Source: Panagrolaimus kolymaensis (lineage: Eukaryota; Nematoda; Chromadorea; Rhabditida; Panagrolaimidae). Taken from it: a stretch of 64,000 nt of DNA. The notes beneath the pieces are model-generated. The model was not told where the DNA came from and did not search any database. It saw only the letters and a list, made by a program, of their open reading frames with translations. The stretch covers positions 2,582,705 to 2,646,704 of the forward strand of contig JAJQJQ010000036.1 in the NCBI GenBank assembly GCA_028622995.1, in the 5' to 3' direction. This document shows, in pieces, positions 13,850 through 28,450 of this stretch; position 1 is the stretch's first letter, and each line of letters opens with the position of its first letter. The translations under genes were made by a program, and so were the position numbers.

Positions 13850-16800
13850 CGATTAAAATATTGAAAAAATAAATGAAAAATGCAGGTTTCAATAGTTTTG
13901 ATATGCCTGGATCGAAAAAATCATAAATTTCCTTGCTGCATTTTCATTTTTATAATTAAATAAAACGTTTCATTCAGAAAAGATTCGATTAAAATATTGA
14001 AAAAATAAATCAAAAATGCAGGTTTCAATAGTTTTGATATGCCTGGATCGAAAAAAACATAAATTTCCTTGCTGCATTTTCATTTTTATAATTAAATAAA
14101 ACGTTTCATTCAGAAAAGATTCGATTAAAATATTGAAAAAATAAATGAAAAAAGCAGGTTTCAATAGTTTTGATATGCCTGGATCGAACCAAACTTAAAT
14201 TTTCTTGCAGTAATATTATTTTTATAATTAAATACAACGTTTCATTCAGAAAAGCTTCGATTAAAATAATGAAAAAATAAATCAAAAATGCAGGTTTCAA
14301 TAGTTTTGATATGCCTGGATCGAACCAAACTTAATTTTTCTTGCAGTAAAATTATTTTTATAATTTATTAAAGCGTTTCATTCAGAAAAGCTTCGATTAA
14401 AATATTGAAAAAATAAATGAAAAAAGCAGGTTTCAATAGTTTTGATATGCCTGGATCGAACCAAACTTAAATTTTCTTGCAGTAATATTATTTTTATAAT
14501 TAAATACAACGTTTCATTCAGAAAAGCTTCGATTAAAATAATGAAAAAATAAATCAAAAATGCAGGTTTCAATAGTTTTGATATGCCTGGATCGAACCAA
14601 ACTTAATTTTTCTTGCAGTAAAATTATTTTTATAATTTATTAAAGCGTTTCATTCAGAAAAGCTTCGATTAAAATAATGAAAAAATAAATCAAAAATGCA
14701 GGTTTCAATAGTTTTGATATGCCTGGATCGAAAAAAACATAAATTTCCTTGATGAATTTTTATTTTTATAATTTATTAAAGCGTTTCATTCAGAAAAGCT
14801 TCGATTAAAATATTGAAAAAATAAATGAAAAAAGCAGGTTTCAATAGTTTTGATATGCCTGGATCGAACCAAACTTAAATTTTCTTGCAGTAATATTATT
14901 TTTATAATTAAATACAACGTTTCATTCAGAAAAGCTTCGATTAAAATAATGAAAAAATAAATCAAAAATGCAGGTTTCAATAGTTTTGATATGCCTGGAT
15001 CGAACCAAACTTAAATTTTCTTGCAGTAATATTATTTTTATAATTAAATAAAACGTTTCATTCAGAAAAGCTTCGATTAAAATATTGAAAAAATAAATGA
15101 AAAATGCAGGTTTCAATAGTTTTGATATGCCTGGATCGAAAAAATCATAAATTTCCTTGCTGCATTTTCATTTTTATAATTAAATAAAACGTTTCATTCA
15201 GAAAAGATTCGATTAAAATATTGAAAAAATAAATCAAAAATGCAGGTTTCAATAGTTTTGATATGCCTGGATCGAAAAAAACATAAATTTCCTTGCTGCA
15301 TTTTCATTTTTATAATTAAATAAAACGTTTCATTCAGAAAAGATTCGATTAAAATATTGAAAAAATAAATGAAAAAAGCAGGTTTCAATAGTTTTGATAT
15401 GCCTGGATCGAACCAAACTTAAATTTTCTTGCAGTAATATTATTTTTATAATTAAATACAACGTTTCATTCAGAAAAGCTTCGATTAAAATAATGAAAAA
15501 ATAAATCAAAAATGCAGGTTTCAATAGTTTTGATATGCCTGGATCGAACCAAACTTAATTTTTCTTGCAGTAAAATTATTTTTATAATTTATTAAAGCGT
15601 TTCATTCAGAAAAGCTTCGATTAAAATATTGAAAAAATAAATGAAAAAAGCAGGTTTCAATAGTTTTGATATGCCTGGATCGAACCAAACTTAAATTTTC
15701 TTGCAGTAATATTATTTTTATAATTAAATACAACGTTTCATTCAGAAAAGCTTCGATTAAAATAATGAAAAAATAAATCAAAAATGCAGGTTTCAATAGT
15801 TTTGATATGCCTGGATCGAACCAAACTTAATTTTTCTTGCAGTAAAATTATTTTTATAATTTATTAAAGCGTTTCATTCAGAAAAGCTTCGATTAAAATA
15901 ATGAAAAAATAAATCAAAAATGCAGGTTTCAATAGTTTTGATATGCCTGGATCGAAAAAAACATAAATTTCCTTGATGAATTTTTATTTTTATAATTTAT
16001 TAAAGCGTTTCATTCAGAAAAGCTTCGATTAAAATATTGAAAAAATAAATGAAAAAAGCAGGTTTCAATAGTTTTGATATGCCTGGATCGAACCAAACTT
16101 AAATTTTCTTGCAGTAATATTATTTTTATAATTAAATACAACGTTTCATTCAGAAAAGCTTCGATTAAAATAATGAAAAAATAAATCAAAAATGCAGGTT
16201 TCAATAGTTTTGATATGCCTGGATCGAACCAAACTTAATTTTTCTTGCAGTAAAATTATTTTTATAATTTATTAAAGCGTTTCATTCAGAAAAGCTTCGA
16301 TTAAAATATTGAAAAAATAAATGAAAAAAGCAGGTTTCAATAGTTTTGATATGCCTGGATCGAACCAAACTTAAATTTTCTTGCAGTAATATTATTTTTA
16401 TAATTAAATACAACGTTTCATTCAGAAAAGCTTCGATTAAAATAATGAAAAAATAAATCAAAAGTGCAGGTTTCAATAGTTTTGATATGCCTGGATCGAA
16501 AAAAACATAAATTTCCTTGATGAATTTTTATTTTTATAATTTATTAAAGCGTTTCATTCAGAAAAGCTTCGATTAAAATATTGAAAAAATAAATGAAAAA
16601 TGCAGGTTTCAATAGTTTTGATATGCCTGGATCGAAAAAAACATAAATTTCCTTGATGAATTTTTATTTTTATAATTTATTAAAGCGTTTCATTCAGAAA
16701 AGCTTCGATTAAAATATTGAAAAAATAAATGAAAAATGCAGGTTTCAATAGTTTTGATATGCCTGGATCGAAAAAATCATAAATTTCCTTGCTGCATTTT

Positions 16801-17570
16801 CATTTTTATAATTAAATAAAACGTTTCATTCAGAAAAGATTCGATTAAAATATTGAAAAAATAAATGAAAAATGCAGGTTTCAATAGTTTTGATATGCCT
16901 GGATCGAAAAAATCATAAATTTCCTTGCTGCATTTTCATTTTTATAATTAAATAAAACGTTTCATTCAGAAAAGATTCGATTAAAATATTGAAAAAATAA
17001 ATCAAAAATGCAGGTTTCAATAGTTTTGATATGCCTGGATCGAAAAAAACATAAATTTCCTTGCTGCATTTTCATTTTTATAATTAAATAAAACGTTTCA
17101 TTCAGAAAAGATTCGATTAAAATATTGAAAAAATAAATGAAAAAAGCAGGTTTCAATAGTTTTGATATGCCTGGATCGAACCAAACTTAAATTTTCTTGC
17201 AGTAATATTATTTTTATAATTAAATACAACGTTTCATTCAGAAAAGCTTCGATTAAAATAATGAAAAAATAAATCAAAAATGCAGGTTTCAATAGTTTTG
17301 ATATGCCTGGATCGAACCAAACTTAATTTTTCTTGCAGTAAAATTATTTTTATAATTTATTAAAGCGTTTCATTCAGAAAAGCTTCGATTAAAATATTGA
17401 AAAAATAAATGAAAAAAGCAGGTTTCAATAGTTTTGATATGCCTGGATCGAACCAAACTTAAATTTTCTTGCAGTAATATTATTTTTATAATTAAATACA
17501 ACGTTTCATTCAGAAAAGCTTCGATTAAAATAATGAAAAAATAAATCAAAAATGCAGGTTTCAATAGTTT
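13850..17570. repeat. Higher-order repeat, 1,224 bp period
   Basis: Nine-monomer block of 136 bp monomers: patterns at 13,970, 14,106, 14,378 and 14,786 recur at 15,194, 15,330, 15,602 and 16,010, an offset of 1,224. Part of the block appears again at 16,962, 17,098 and 17,370 (offset 2,992, which is 22 monomers). Just upstream a five-monomer, 677 bp duplication links 13,021 and 13,698. Confidence 0.8.
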
Positions 17571-19539
17571 TGATATGCCTGGATCGAAAAAAACATAAAT
17601 TTCCTTGATGAATTTTTATTTTTATAATTTATTAAAGCGTTTCATTCAGAAAAGCTTCGATTAAAATATTGAAAAAATAAATGAAAAATGCAGGTTTCAA
17701 TAGTTTTGATATGCCTGGATCGAAAAAAACATAAATTTCCTTGATGAATTTTTATTTTTATAATTTATTAAAGCGTTTCATTCAGAAAAGCTTCGATTAA
17801 AATATTGAAAAAATAAATGAAAAATGCAGGTTTCAATAGTTTTGATATGCCTGGATCGAAAAAATCATAAATTTCCTTGCTGCATTTTCATTTTTATAAT
17901 TAAATAAAACGTTTCATTCAGAAAAGATTCGATTAAAATATTGAAAAAATAAATCAAAAATGCAGGTTTCAATAGTTTTGATATGCCTGGATCGAAAAAA
18001 ACATAAATTTCCTTGCTGCATTTTCATTTTTATAATTAAATAAAACGTTTCATTCAGAAAAGATTCGATTAAAATATTGAAAAAATAAATCAAAAATGCA
18101 GGTTTCAATAGTTTTGATATGCCTGGATCGAAAAAAACATAAATTTCCTTGATGAATTTTTATTTTTATAATTTATTAAAGCGTTTCATTCAGAAAAGCT
18201 TCGATTAAAATATTGAAAAAATAAATGAAAAATGCAGGTTTCAATAGTTTTGATATGCCTGGATCGAAAAAAACATAAATTTCCTTGATGAATTTTTATT
18301 TTTATAATTTATTAAAGCGTTTCATTCAGAAAAGCTTCGATTAAAATATTGAAAAAATAAATGAAAAATGCAGGTTTCAATAGTTTTGATATGCCTGGAT
18401 CGAAAAAAACATAAATTTCCTTGATGAATTTTTATTTTTATAATTTATTAAAGCGTTTCATTCAGAAAAGCTTCGATTAAAATATTGAAAAAATAAATGA
18501 AAAATGCAGGTTTCAATAGTTTTGATATGCCTGGATCGAAAAAATCATAAATATCCTTGCTGCATTTTCATTTTTATAATTAAATAAAACGTTTCATTCA
18601 GAAAAGATTCGATTAAAATATTGAAAAAATAAATGAAAAAAGCAGGTTTCAATAGTTTTGATATGCCTGGATCGAACCAAACTTAAATTTTCTTGCAGTA
18701 ATATTATTTTTATAATTAAATACAACGTTTCATTCAGAAAAGCTTCGATTAAAATATTGAAAAAATAAATGAAAAAAGCAGGTTTCAATAGTTTTGATAT
18801 GCCTGGATCGAACCAAACTTAAATTTTCTTGCAGTAAAATTATTTTTATAATTTATTAAAGCGTTTCATTCAGAAAAGCTTCGATTAAAATAATGAAAAA
18901 ATAAATGAAAAAAGCAGGTTTCAATAGTTTTGATATGCCTGGATCGAAAAAAACATAAATTTCCTTGCTGCATTTTCATTTTTATAATTAAATAAAACGT
19001 TTCATTCAGAAAAGATTCGATTAAAATATTGAAAAAATAAATGAAAAAAGCAGGTTTCAATAGTTTTGATATGCCTGGATCGAACCAAACTTAAATTTTC
19101 TTGCAGTAATATTATTTTTATAATTAAATACAACGTTTCATTCAGAAAAGCTTCGATTAAAATATTGAAAAAATAAATGAAAAATGCAGGTTTCAATAGT
19201 TTTGATATGCCTGGATCGAAAAAATCATAAATTTCCTTGCTGCATTTTCATTTTTATAATTAAATAAAACGTTTCATTCAGAAAAGATTCGATTAAAATA
19301 TTGAAAAAATAAATCAAAAATGCAGGTTTCAATAGTTTTGATATGCCTGGATCGAAAAAAACATAAATTTCCTTGCTGCATTTTCATTTTTATAATTAAA
19401 TAAAACGTTTCATTCAGAAAAGATTCGATTAAAATATTGAAAAAATAAATGAAAAAAGCAGGTTTCAATAGTTTTGATATGCCTGGATCGAACCAAACTT
19501 AAATTTTCTTGCAGTAATATTATTTTTATAATTAAATAC

Positions 19540-22500
19540 AACGTTTCATTCAGAAAAGCTTCGATTAAAATAATGAAAAAATAAATGAAAAAAGCAGGTT
19601 TCAATAGTTTTGATATGCCTGGATCGAAAAAAACATAAATTTCCTTGCTGCATTTTCATTTTTATAATTAAATAAAACGTTTCATTCAGAAAAGATTCGA
19701 TTAAAATATTGAAAAAATAAATGAAAAAAGCAGGTTTCAATAGTTTTGATATGCCTGGATCGAACCAAACTTAAATTTTCTTGCAGTAATATTATTTTTA
19801 TAATTAAATACAACGTTTCATTCAGAAAAGCTTCGATTAAAATATTGAAAAAATAAATGAAAAAAGCAGGTTTCAATAGTTTTGATATGCCTGGATCGAA
19901 CCAAACTTAAATTTTCTTGCAGTAAAATTATTTTTATAATTTATTAAAGCGTTTCATTCAGAAAAGCTTCTATTAAAATATTGAAAAAATAAATGAAAAA
20001 AGCAGGTTTCAATAGTTTTGATATGCCTGGATCGAACCAAACTTAAATTTTCTTGCAGTAATATTATTTTTATAATTAAATACAACGTTTCATTCAGAAA
20101 AGCTTCGATTAAAATAATGAAAAAATAAATCAAAAATGCAGGTTTCAATAGTTTTGATATGCCTGGATCGAACCAAACTTAAATTTTCTTGCAGTAATAT
20201 TATTTTTATAATTAAATACAACGTTTCATTCAGAAAAGCTTCGATTAAAATATTGAAAAAATAAATGAAAAAAGCAGGTTTCAATAGTTTTGATATGCCT
20301 GGATCGAACCAAACTTAAATTTTCTTGCAGTAATATTATTTTTATAATTAAATACAACGTTTCATTCAGAAAAGCTTCGATTAAAATAATGAAAAAATAA
20401 ATGAAAAAAGCAGGTTTCAATAGTTTTGATATGCCTGGATCGAAAAAAACATAAATTTCCTTGCTGCATTTTCATTTTTATAATTAAATAAAACGTTTCA
20501 TTCAGAAAAGATTCGATTAAAATATTGAAAAAATAAATGAAAAAAGCAGGTTTCAATAGTTTTGATATGCCTGGATCGAAAAAATCATAAATTTCCTTGC
20601 TGCATTTTCATTTTTATAATTAAATAAAACGTTTCATTCAGAAAAGATTCGATTAAAATATTGAAAAAATAAATCAAAAATGCAGGTTTCAATAGTTTTG
20701 ATATGCCTGGATCGAAAAAAACATAAATTTCCTTGCTGCATTTTCATTTTTATAATTAAATAAAACGTTTCATTCAGAAAAGATTCGATTAAAATATTGA
20801 AAAAATAAATGAAAAAAGCAGGTTTCAATAGTTTTGATATGCCTGGATCGAACCAAACTTAAATTTTCTTGCAGTAATATTATTTTTATAATTAAATACA
20901 ACGTTTCATTCAGAAAAGCTTCGATTAAAATAATGAAAAAATAAATGAAAAAAGCAGGTTTCAATAGTTTTGATATGCCTGGATCGAAAAAAACATAAAT
21001 TTCCTTGCAGTAATATTATTTTTATAATTAAATACAACGTTTCATTCAGAAAAGCTTCGATTAAAATATTGAAAAAATAAATGAAAAAAGCAGGTTTCAA
21101 TAGTTTTGATATGCCTGGATCGAACCAAACTTAAATTTTCTTGCAGTAATATTATTTTTATAATTAAATACAACGTTTCATTCAGAAAAGCTTCGATTAA
21201 AATATTGAAAAAATAAATCAAAAATGCAGGTTTCAATAGTTTTGATATGCCTGGATCGAAAAAAACATAAATTTCCTTGCTGCATTTTCATTTTTATAAT
21301 TAAATAAAACGTTTCATTCAGAAAAGATTCGATTAAAATATTGAAAAAATAAATGAAAAAAGCAGGTTTCAATAGTTTTGATATGCCTGGATCGAACCAA
21401 ACTTAAATTTTCTTGCAGTAATATTATTTTTATAATTAAATACAACGTTTCATTCAGAAAAGCTTCGATTAAAATATTGAAAAAATAAATGAAAAAAGCA
21501 GGTTTCAATAGTTTTGATATGCCTGGATCGAACCAAACTTAAATTTTCTTGCAGTAATATTATTTTTATAATTAAATACAACGTTTCATTCAGAAAAGCT
21601 TCGATTAAAATAATGAAAAAATAAATGAAAAAAGCAGGTTTCAATAGTTTTGATATGCCTGGATCGAAAAAAACATAAATTTCCTTGCTGCATTTTCATT
21701 TTTATAATTAAATAAAACGTTTCATTCAGAAAAGATTCGATTAAAATATTGAAAAAATAAATGAAAAAAGCAGGTTTCAATAGTTTTGATATGCCTGGAT
21801 CGAACCAAACTTAAATTTTCTTGCAGTAATATTATTTTTATAATTAAATACAACGTTTCATTCAGAAAAGCTTCGATTAAAATATTGAAAAAATAAATGA
21901 AAAAAGCAGGTTTCAATAGTTTTGATATGCCTGGATCGAACCAAACTTAAATTTTCTTGCAGTAAAATTATTTTTATAATTTATTAAAGCGTTTCATTCA
22001 GAAAAGCTTCTATTAAAATATTGAAAAAATAAATGAAAAAAGCAGGTTTCAATAGTTTTGATATGCCTGGATCGAACCAAACTTAAATTTTCTTGCAGTA
22101 ATATTATTTTTATAATTAAATACAACGTTTCATTCAGAAAAGCTTCGATTAAAATAATGAAAAAATAAATCAAAAATGCAGGTTTCAATAGTTTTGATAT
22201 GCCTGGATCGAACCAAACTTAAATTTTCTTGCAGTAATATTATTTTTATAATTAAATACAACGTTTCATTCAGAAAAGCTTCGATTAAAATATTGAAAAA
22301 ATAAATGAAAAAAGCAGGTTTCAATAGTTTTGATATGCCTGGATCGAACCAAACTTAAATTTTCTTGCAGTAATATTATTTTTATAATTAAATACAACGT
22401 TTCATTCAGAAAAGCTTCGATTAAAATAATGAAAAAATAAATGAAAAAAGCAGGTTTCAATAGTTTTGATATGCCTGGATCGAAAAAAACATAAATTTCC

Positions 22501-23690
22501 TTGCTGCATTTTCATTTTTATAATTAAATAAAACGTTTCATTCAGAAAAGATTCGATTAAAATATTGAAAAAATAAATGAAAAAAGCAGGTTTCAATAGT
22601 TTTGATATGCCTGGATCGAAAAAATCATAAATTTCCTTGCTGCATTTTCATTTTTATAATTAAATAAAACGTTTCATTCAGAAAAGATTCGATTAAAATA
22701 TTGAAAAAATAAATCAAAAATGCAGGTTTCAATAGTTTTGATATGCCTGGATCGAAAAAAACATAAATTTCCTTGCTGCATTTTCATTTTTATAATTAAA
22801 TAAAACGTTTCATTCAGAAAAGATTCGATTAAAATATTGAAAAAATAAATGAAAAAAGCAGGTTTCAATAGTTTTGATATGCCTGGATCGAACCAAACTT
22901 AAATTTTCTTGCAGTAATATTATTTTTATAATTAAATACAACGTTTCATTCAGAAAAGCTTCGATTAAAATAATGAAAAAATAAATGAAAAAAGCAGGTT
23001 TCAATAGTTTTGATATGCCTGGATCGAAAAAAACATAAATTTCCTTGCTGCATTTTCATTTTTATAATTAAATAAAACGTTTCATTCAGAAAAGATTCGA
23101 TTAAAATATTGAAAAAATAAATGAAAAAAGCAGGTTTCAATAGTTTTGATATGCCTGGATCGAACCAAACTTAAATTTTCTTGCAGTAATATTATTTTTA
23201 TAATTAAATACAACGTTTCATTCAGAAAAGCTTCGATTAAAATATTGAAAAAATAAATGAAAAAAGCAGGTTTCAATAGTTTTGATATGCCTGGATCGAA
23301 CCAAACTTAAATTTTCTTGCAGTAAAATTATTTTTATAATTTATTAAAGCGTTTCATTCAGAAAAGCTTCTATTAAAATATTGAAAAAATAAATGAAAAA
23401 AGCAGGTTTCAATAGTTTTGATATGCCTGGATCGAACCAAACTTAAATTTTCTTGCAGTAATATTATTTTTATAATTAAATACAACGTTTCATTCAGAAA
23501 AGCTTCGATTAAAATAATGAAAAAATAAATCAAAAATGCAGGTTTCAATAGTTTTGATATGCCTGGATCGAACCAAACTTAAATTTTCTTGCAGTAATAT
23601 TATTTTTATAATTAAATACAACGTTTCATTCAGAAAAGCTTCGATTAAAATATTGAAAAAATAAATGAAAAAAGCAGGTTTCAATAGTTT
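19540..23690. repeat. Higher-order repeat, 2,040 bp period with partial third copy
   Basis: Fifteen-monomer block: monomers at 19,546, 19,682, 19,954, 20,090, 20,226, 20,362, 20,634 and 20,770 each recur 2,040 bases later. The marker AAGCTTCTATTAAAA (T instead of G) at about 19,965 reappears at about 22,005. It reappears again near 23,365 and 23,773, showing a further copy shortened to a 1,360 bp spacing. Confidence 0.8.
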
Positions 23691-23749
23691 TGATATGCCT
23701 GGATCGAACCAAACTTAAATTTTCTTGCAGTAAAATTATTTTTATAATT

Positions 23750-26700
23750 TATTAAAGCGTTTCATTCAGAAAAGCTTCTATTAAAATATTGAAAAAATAA
23801 ATGAAAAAAGCAGGTTTCAATAGTTTTGATATGCCTGGATCGAACCAAACTTAAATTTTCTTGCAGTAATATTATTTTTATAATTAAATACAACGTTTCA
23901 TTCAGAAAAGCTTCGATTAAAATAATGAAAAAATAAATCAAAAATGCAGGTTTCAATAGTTTTGATATGCCTGGATCGAAAAAAACATAAATTTCCTTGC
24001 TGCATTTTCATTTTTATAATTAAATAAAACGTTTCATTCAGAAAAGATTCGATTAAAATATTGAAAAAATAAATGAAAAAAGCAGGTTTCAATAGTTTTG
24101 ATATGCCTGGATCGAACCAAACTTAAATTTTCTTGCAGTAATATTATTTTTATAATTTATTAAAGCGTTTCATTCAGAAAAGCTTCGATTAAAATATTGA
24201 AAAAATAAATGAAAAAAGCAGGTTTCAATAGTTTTGATATGCCTGGATCGAACCAAACTTAAATTTTCTTGCAGTAATATTATTTTTATAATTAAATACA
24301 ACGTTTCATTCAGAAAAGCTTCGATTAAAATATTGAAAAAATAAATGAAAAAAGCAGGTTTCAATAGTTTTGATATGCCTGGATCGAACCAAACTTAAAT
24401 TTTCTTGCAGTAAAATTATTTTTATAATTTATTAAAGCGTTTCATTCAGAAAAGCTTCGATTAAAATATTGAAAAAATAAATGAAAAAAGCAGGTTTCAA
24501 TAGTTTTGATATGCCTGGATCGAACCAAACTTAAATTTTCTTGCAGTAATATTATTTTTATAATTAAATACAACGTTTCATTCAGAAAAGCTTCGATTAA
24601 AATAATGAAAAAATAAATCAAAAATGCAGGTTTCAATAGTTTTGATATGCCTGGATCGAAAAAAACATAAATTTCCTTGCTGCATTTTCATTTTTATAAT
24701 TAAATAAAACGTTTCATTCAGAAAAGATTCGATTAAAATATTGAAAAAATAAATGAAAAAAGCAGGTTTCAATAGTTTTGATATGCCTGGATCGAACCAA
24801 ACTTAAATTTTCTTGCAGTAAAATTATTTTTATAATTTATTAAAGCGTTTCATTCAGAAAAGCTTCGATTAAAATATTGAAAAAATAAATGAAAAAAGCA
24901 GGTTTCAATAGTTTTGATATGCCTGGATCGAACCAAACTTAAATTTTCTTGCAGTAATATTATTTTTATAATTAAATACAACGTTTCATTCAGAAAAGCT
25001 TCGATTAAAATAATGAAAAAATAAATCAAAAATGCAGGTTTCAATAGTTTTGATATGCCTGGATCGAACCAAACTTAAATTTTCTTGCAGTAATATTATT
25101 TTTATAATTAAATACAACGTTTCATTCAGAAAAGCTTCGATTAAAATAATGAAAAAATAAATCAAAAATGCAGGTTTCAATAGTTTTGATATGCCTGGAT
25201 CGAAAAAAACATAAATTTCCTTGCTGCATTTTCATTTTTATAATTAAATAAAACGTTTCATTCAGAAAAGATTCGATTAAAATATTGAAAAAATAAATGA
25301 AAAAAGCAGGTTTCAATAGTTTTGATATGCCTGGATCGAACCAAACTTAAATTTTCTTGCAGTAATATTATTTTTATAATTTATTAAAGCGTTTCATTCA
25401 GAAAAGCTTCGATTAAAATATTGAAAAAATAAATGAAAAAAGCAGGTTTCAATAGTTTTGATATGCCTGGATCGAACCAAACTTAAATTTTCTTGCAGTA
25501 ATATTATTTTTATAATTAAATACAACGTTTCATTCAGAAAAGCTTCGATTAAAATATTGAAAAAATAAATGAAAAAAGCAGGTTTCAATAGTTTTGATAT
25601 GCCTGGATCGAACCAAACTTAAATTTTCTTGCAGTAAAATTATTTTTATAATTTATTAAAGCGTTTCATTCAGAAAAGCTTCGATTAAAATATTGAAAAA
25701 ATAAATGAAAAAAGCAGGTTTCAATAGTTTTGATATGCCTGGATCGAACCAAACTTAAATTTTCTTGCAGTAATATTATTTTTATAATTAAATACAACGT
25801 TTCATTCAGAAAAGCTTCGATTAAAATAATGAAAAAATAAATCAAAAATGCAGGTTTCAATAGTTTTGATATGCCTGGATCGAACCAAACTTAAATTTTC
25901 TTGCAGTAATATTATTTTTATAATTAAATACAACGTTTCATTCAGAAAAGCTTCGATTAAAATAATGAAAAAATAAATCAAAAATGCAGGTTTCAATAGT
26001 TTTGATATGCCTGGATCGAAAAAAACATAAATTTCCTTGCTGCATTTTCATTTTTATAATTAAATAAAACGTTTCATTCAGAAAAGATTCGATTAAAATA
26101 TTGAAAAAATAAATGAAAAAAGCAGGTTTCAATAGTTTTGATATGCCTGGATCGAACCAAACTTAAATTTTCTTGCAGTAAAATTATTTTTATAATTTAT
26201 TAAAGCGTTTCATTCAGAAAAGCTTCTATTAAAATATTGAAAAAATAAATGAAAAAAGCAGGTTTCAATAGTTTTGATATGCCTGGATCGAACCAAACTT
26301 AAATTTTCTTGCAGTAATATTATTTTTATAATTAAATACAACGTTTCATTCAGAAAAGCTTCGATTAAAATAATGAAAAAATAAATCAAAAATGCAGGTT
26401 TCAATAGTTTTGATATGCCTGGATCGAACCAAACTTAAATTTTCTTGCAGTAATATTATTTTTATAATTAAATACAACGTTTCATTCAGAAAAGCTTCGA
26501 TTAAAATAATGAAAAAATAAATCAAAAATGCAGGTTTCAATAGTTTTGATATGCCTGGATCGAAAAAAACATAAATTTCCTTGCTGCATTTTCATTTTTA
26601 TAATTAAATAAAACGTTTCATTCAGAAAAGATTCGATTAAAATATTGAAAAAATAAATGAAAAAAGCAGGTTTCAATAGTTTTGATATGCCTGGATCGAA

Positions 26701-28450
26701 CCAAACTTAAATTTTCTTGCAGTAATATTATTTTTATAATTTATTAAAGCGTTTCATTCAGAAAAGCTTCGATTAAAATATTGAAAAAATAAATGAAAAA
26801 AGCAGGTTTCAATAGTTTTGATATGCCTGGATCGAACCAAACTTAAATTTTCTTGCAGTAATATTATTTTTATAATTAAATACAACGTTTCATTCAGAAA
26901 AGCTTCGATTAAAATATTGAAAAAATAAATGAAAAAAGCAGGTTTCAATAGTTTTGATATGCCTGGATCGAACCAAACTTAAATTTTCTTGCAGTAATAT
27001 TATTTTTATAATTAAATACAACGTTTCATTCAGAAAAGCTTCGATTAAAATATTGAAAAAATAAATCAAAAATGCAGGTTTCAATAGTTTTGATATGCCT
27101 GGATCGAAAAAAACATAAATTTCCTTGCTGCATTTTCATTTTTATAATTAAATAAAACGTTTCATTCAGAAAAGATTCGATTAAAATATTGAAAAAATAA
27201 ATGAAAAAAGCAGGTTTCAATAGTTTTGATATGCCTGGATCGAACCAAACTTAAATTTTCTTGCAGTAAAATTATTTTTATAATTTATTAAAGCGTTTCA
27301 TTCAGAAAAGCTTCTATTAAAATATTGAAAAAATAAATGAAAAAAGCAGGTTTCAATAGTTTTGATATGCCTGGATCGAACCAAACTTAAATTTTCTTGC
27401 AGTAATATTATTTTTATAATTAAATACAACGTTTCATTCAGAAAAGCTTCGATTAAAATAATGAAAAAATAAATCAAAAATGCAGGTTTCAATAGTTTTG
27501 ATATGCCTGGATCGAACCAAACTTAAATTTTCTTGCAGTAATATTATTTTTATAATTAAATACAACGTTTCATTCAGAAAAGCTTCGATTAAAATAATGA
27601 AAAAATAAATCAAAAATGCAGGTTTCAATAGTTTTGATATGCCTGGATCGAAAAAAACATAAATTTCCTTGCTGCATTTTCATTTTTATAATTAAATAAA
27701 ACGTTTCATTCAGAAAAGATTCGATTAAAATATTGAAAAAATAAATGAAAAAAGCAGGTTTCAATAGTTTTGATATGCCTGGATCGAACCAAACTTAAAT
27801 TTTCTTGCAGTAATATTATTTTTATAATTTATTAAAGCGTTTCATTCAGAAAAGCTTCGATTAAAATATTGAAAAAATAAATGAAAAAAGCAGGTTTCAA
27901 TAGTTTTGATATGCCTGGATCGAACCAAACTTAAATTTTCTTGCAGTAATATTATTTTTATAATTAAATACAACGTTTCATTCAGAAAAGCTTCGATTAA
28001 AATATTGAAAAAATAAATGAAAAAAGCAGGTTTCAATAGTTTTGATATGCCTGGATCGAACCAAACTTAAATTTTCTTGCAGTAAAATTATTTTTATAAT
28101 TTATTAAAGCGTTTCATTCAGAAAAGCTTCGATTAAAATATTGAAAAAATAAATGAAAAAAGCAGGTTTCAATAGTTTTGATATGCCTGGATCGAACCAA
28201 ACTTAAATTTTCTTGCAGTAATATTATTTTTATAATTAAATACAACGTTTCATTCAGAAAAGCTTCGATTAAAATAATGAAAAAATAAATCAAAAATGCA
28301 GGTTTCAATAGTTTTGATATGCCTGGATCGAACCAAACTTAAATTTTCTTGCAGTAATATTATTTTTTTAATTAAATACAACGTTTCATTCAGAAAAGCT
28401 TCGATTAAAATAATGAAAAAATAAATCAAAAATGCAGGTTTCAATAGTTT
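23750..28450. repeat. Mixed higher-order repeats of 8-10 monomers
   Basis: Blocks of eight to ten 136 bp monomers recur with spacings of 1,088, 1,224 and 1,360 bp. For example, patterns at 26,210, 26,346, 26,482 and 26,754 recur exactly 1,088 bases later, while 24,170 to 25,394 is 1,224 and 25,394 to 26,754 is 1,360. This variable block length is what unequal exchange between sister arrays produces. Confidence 0.75.

Noticed and set aside
13880..14300. Hammerhead in the satellite (TTGATGAA near the linker and GATCGAAA)
   Set aside because: The core cytosine is replaced by T and no stem I, II or III complementarity was found within a monomer or dimer.
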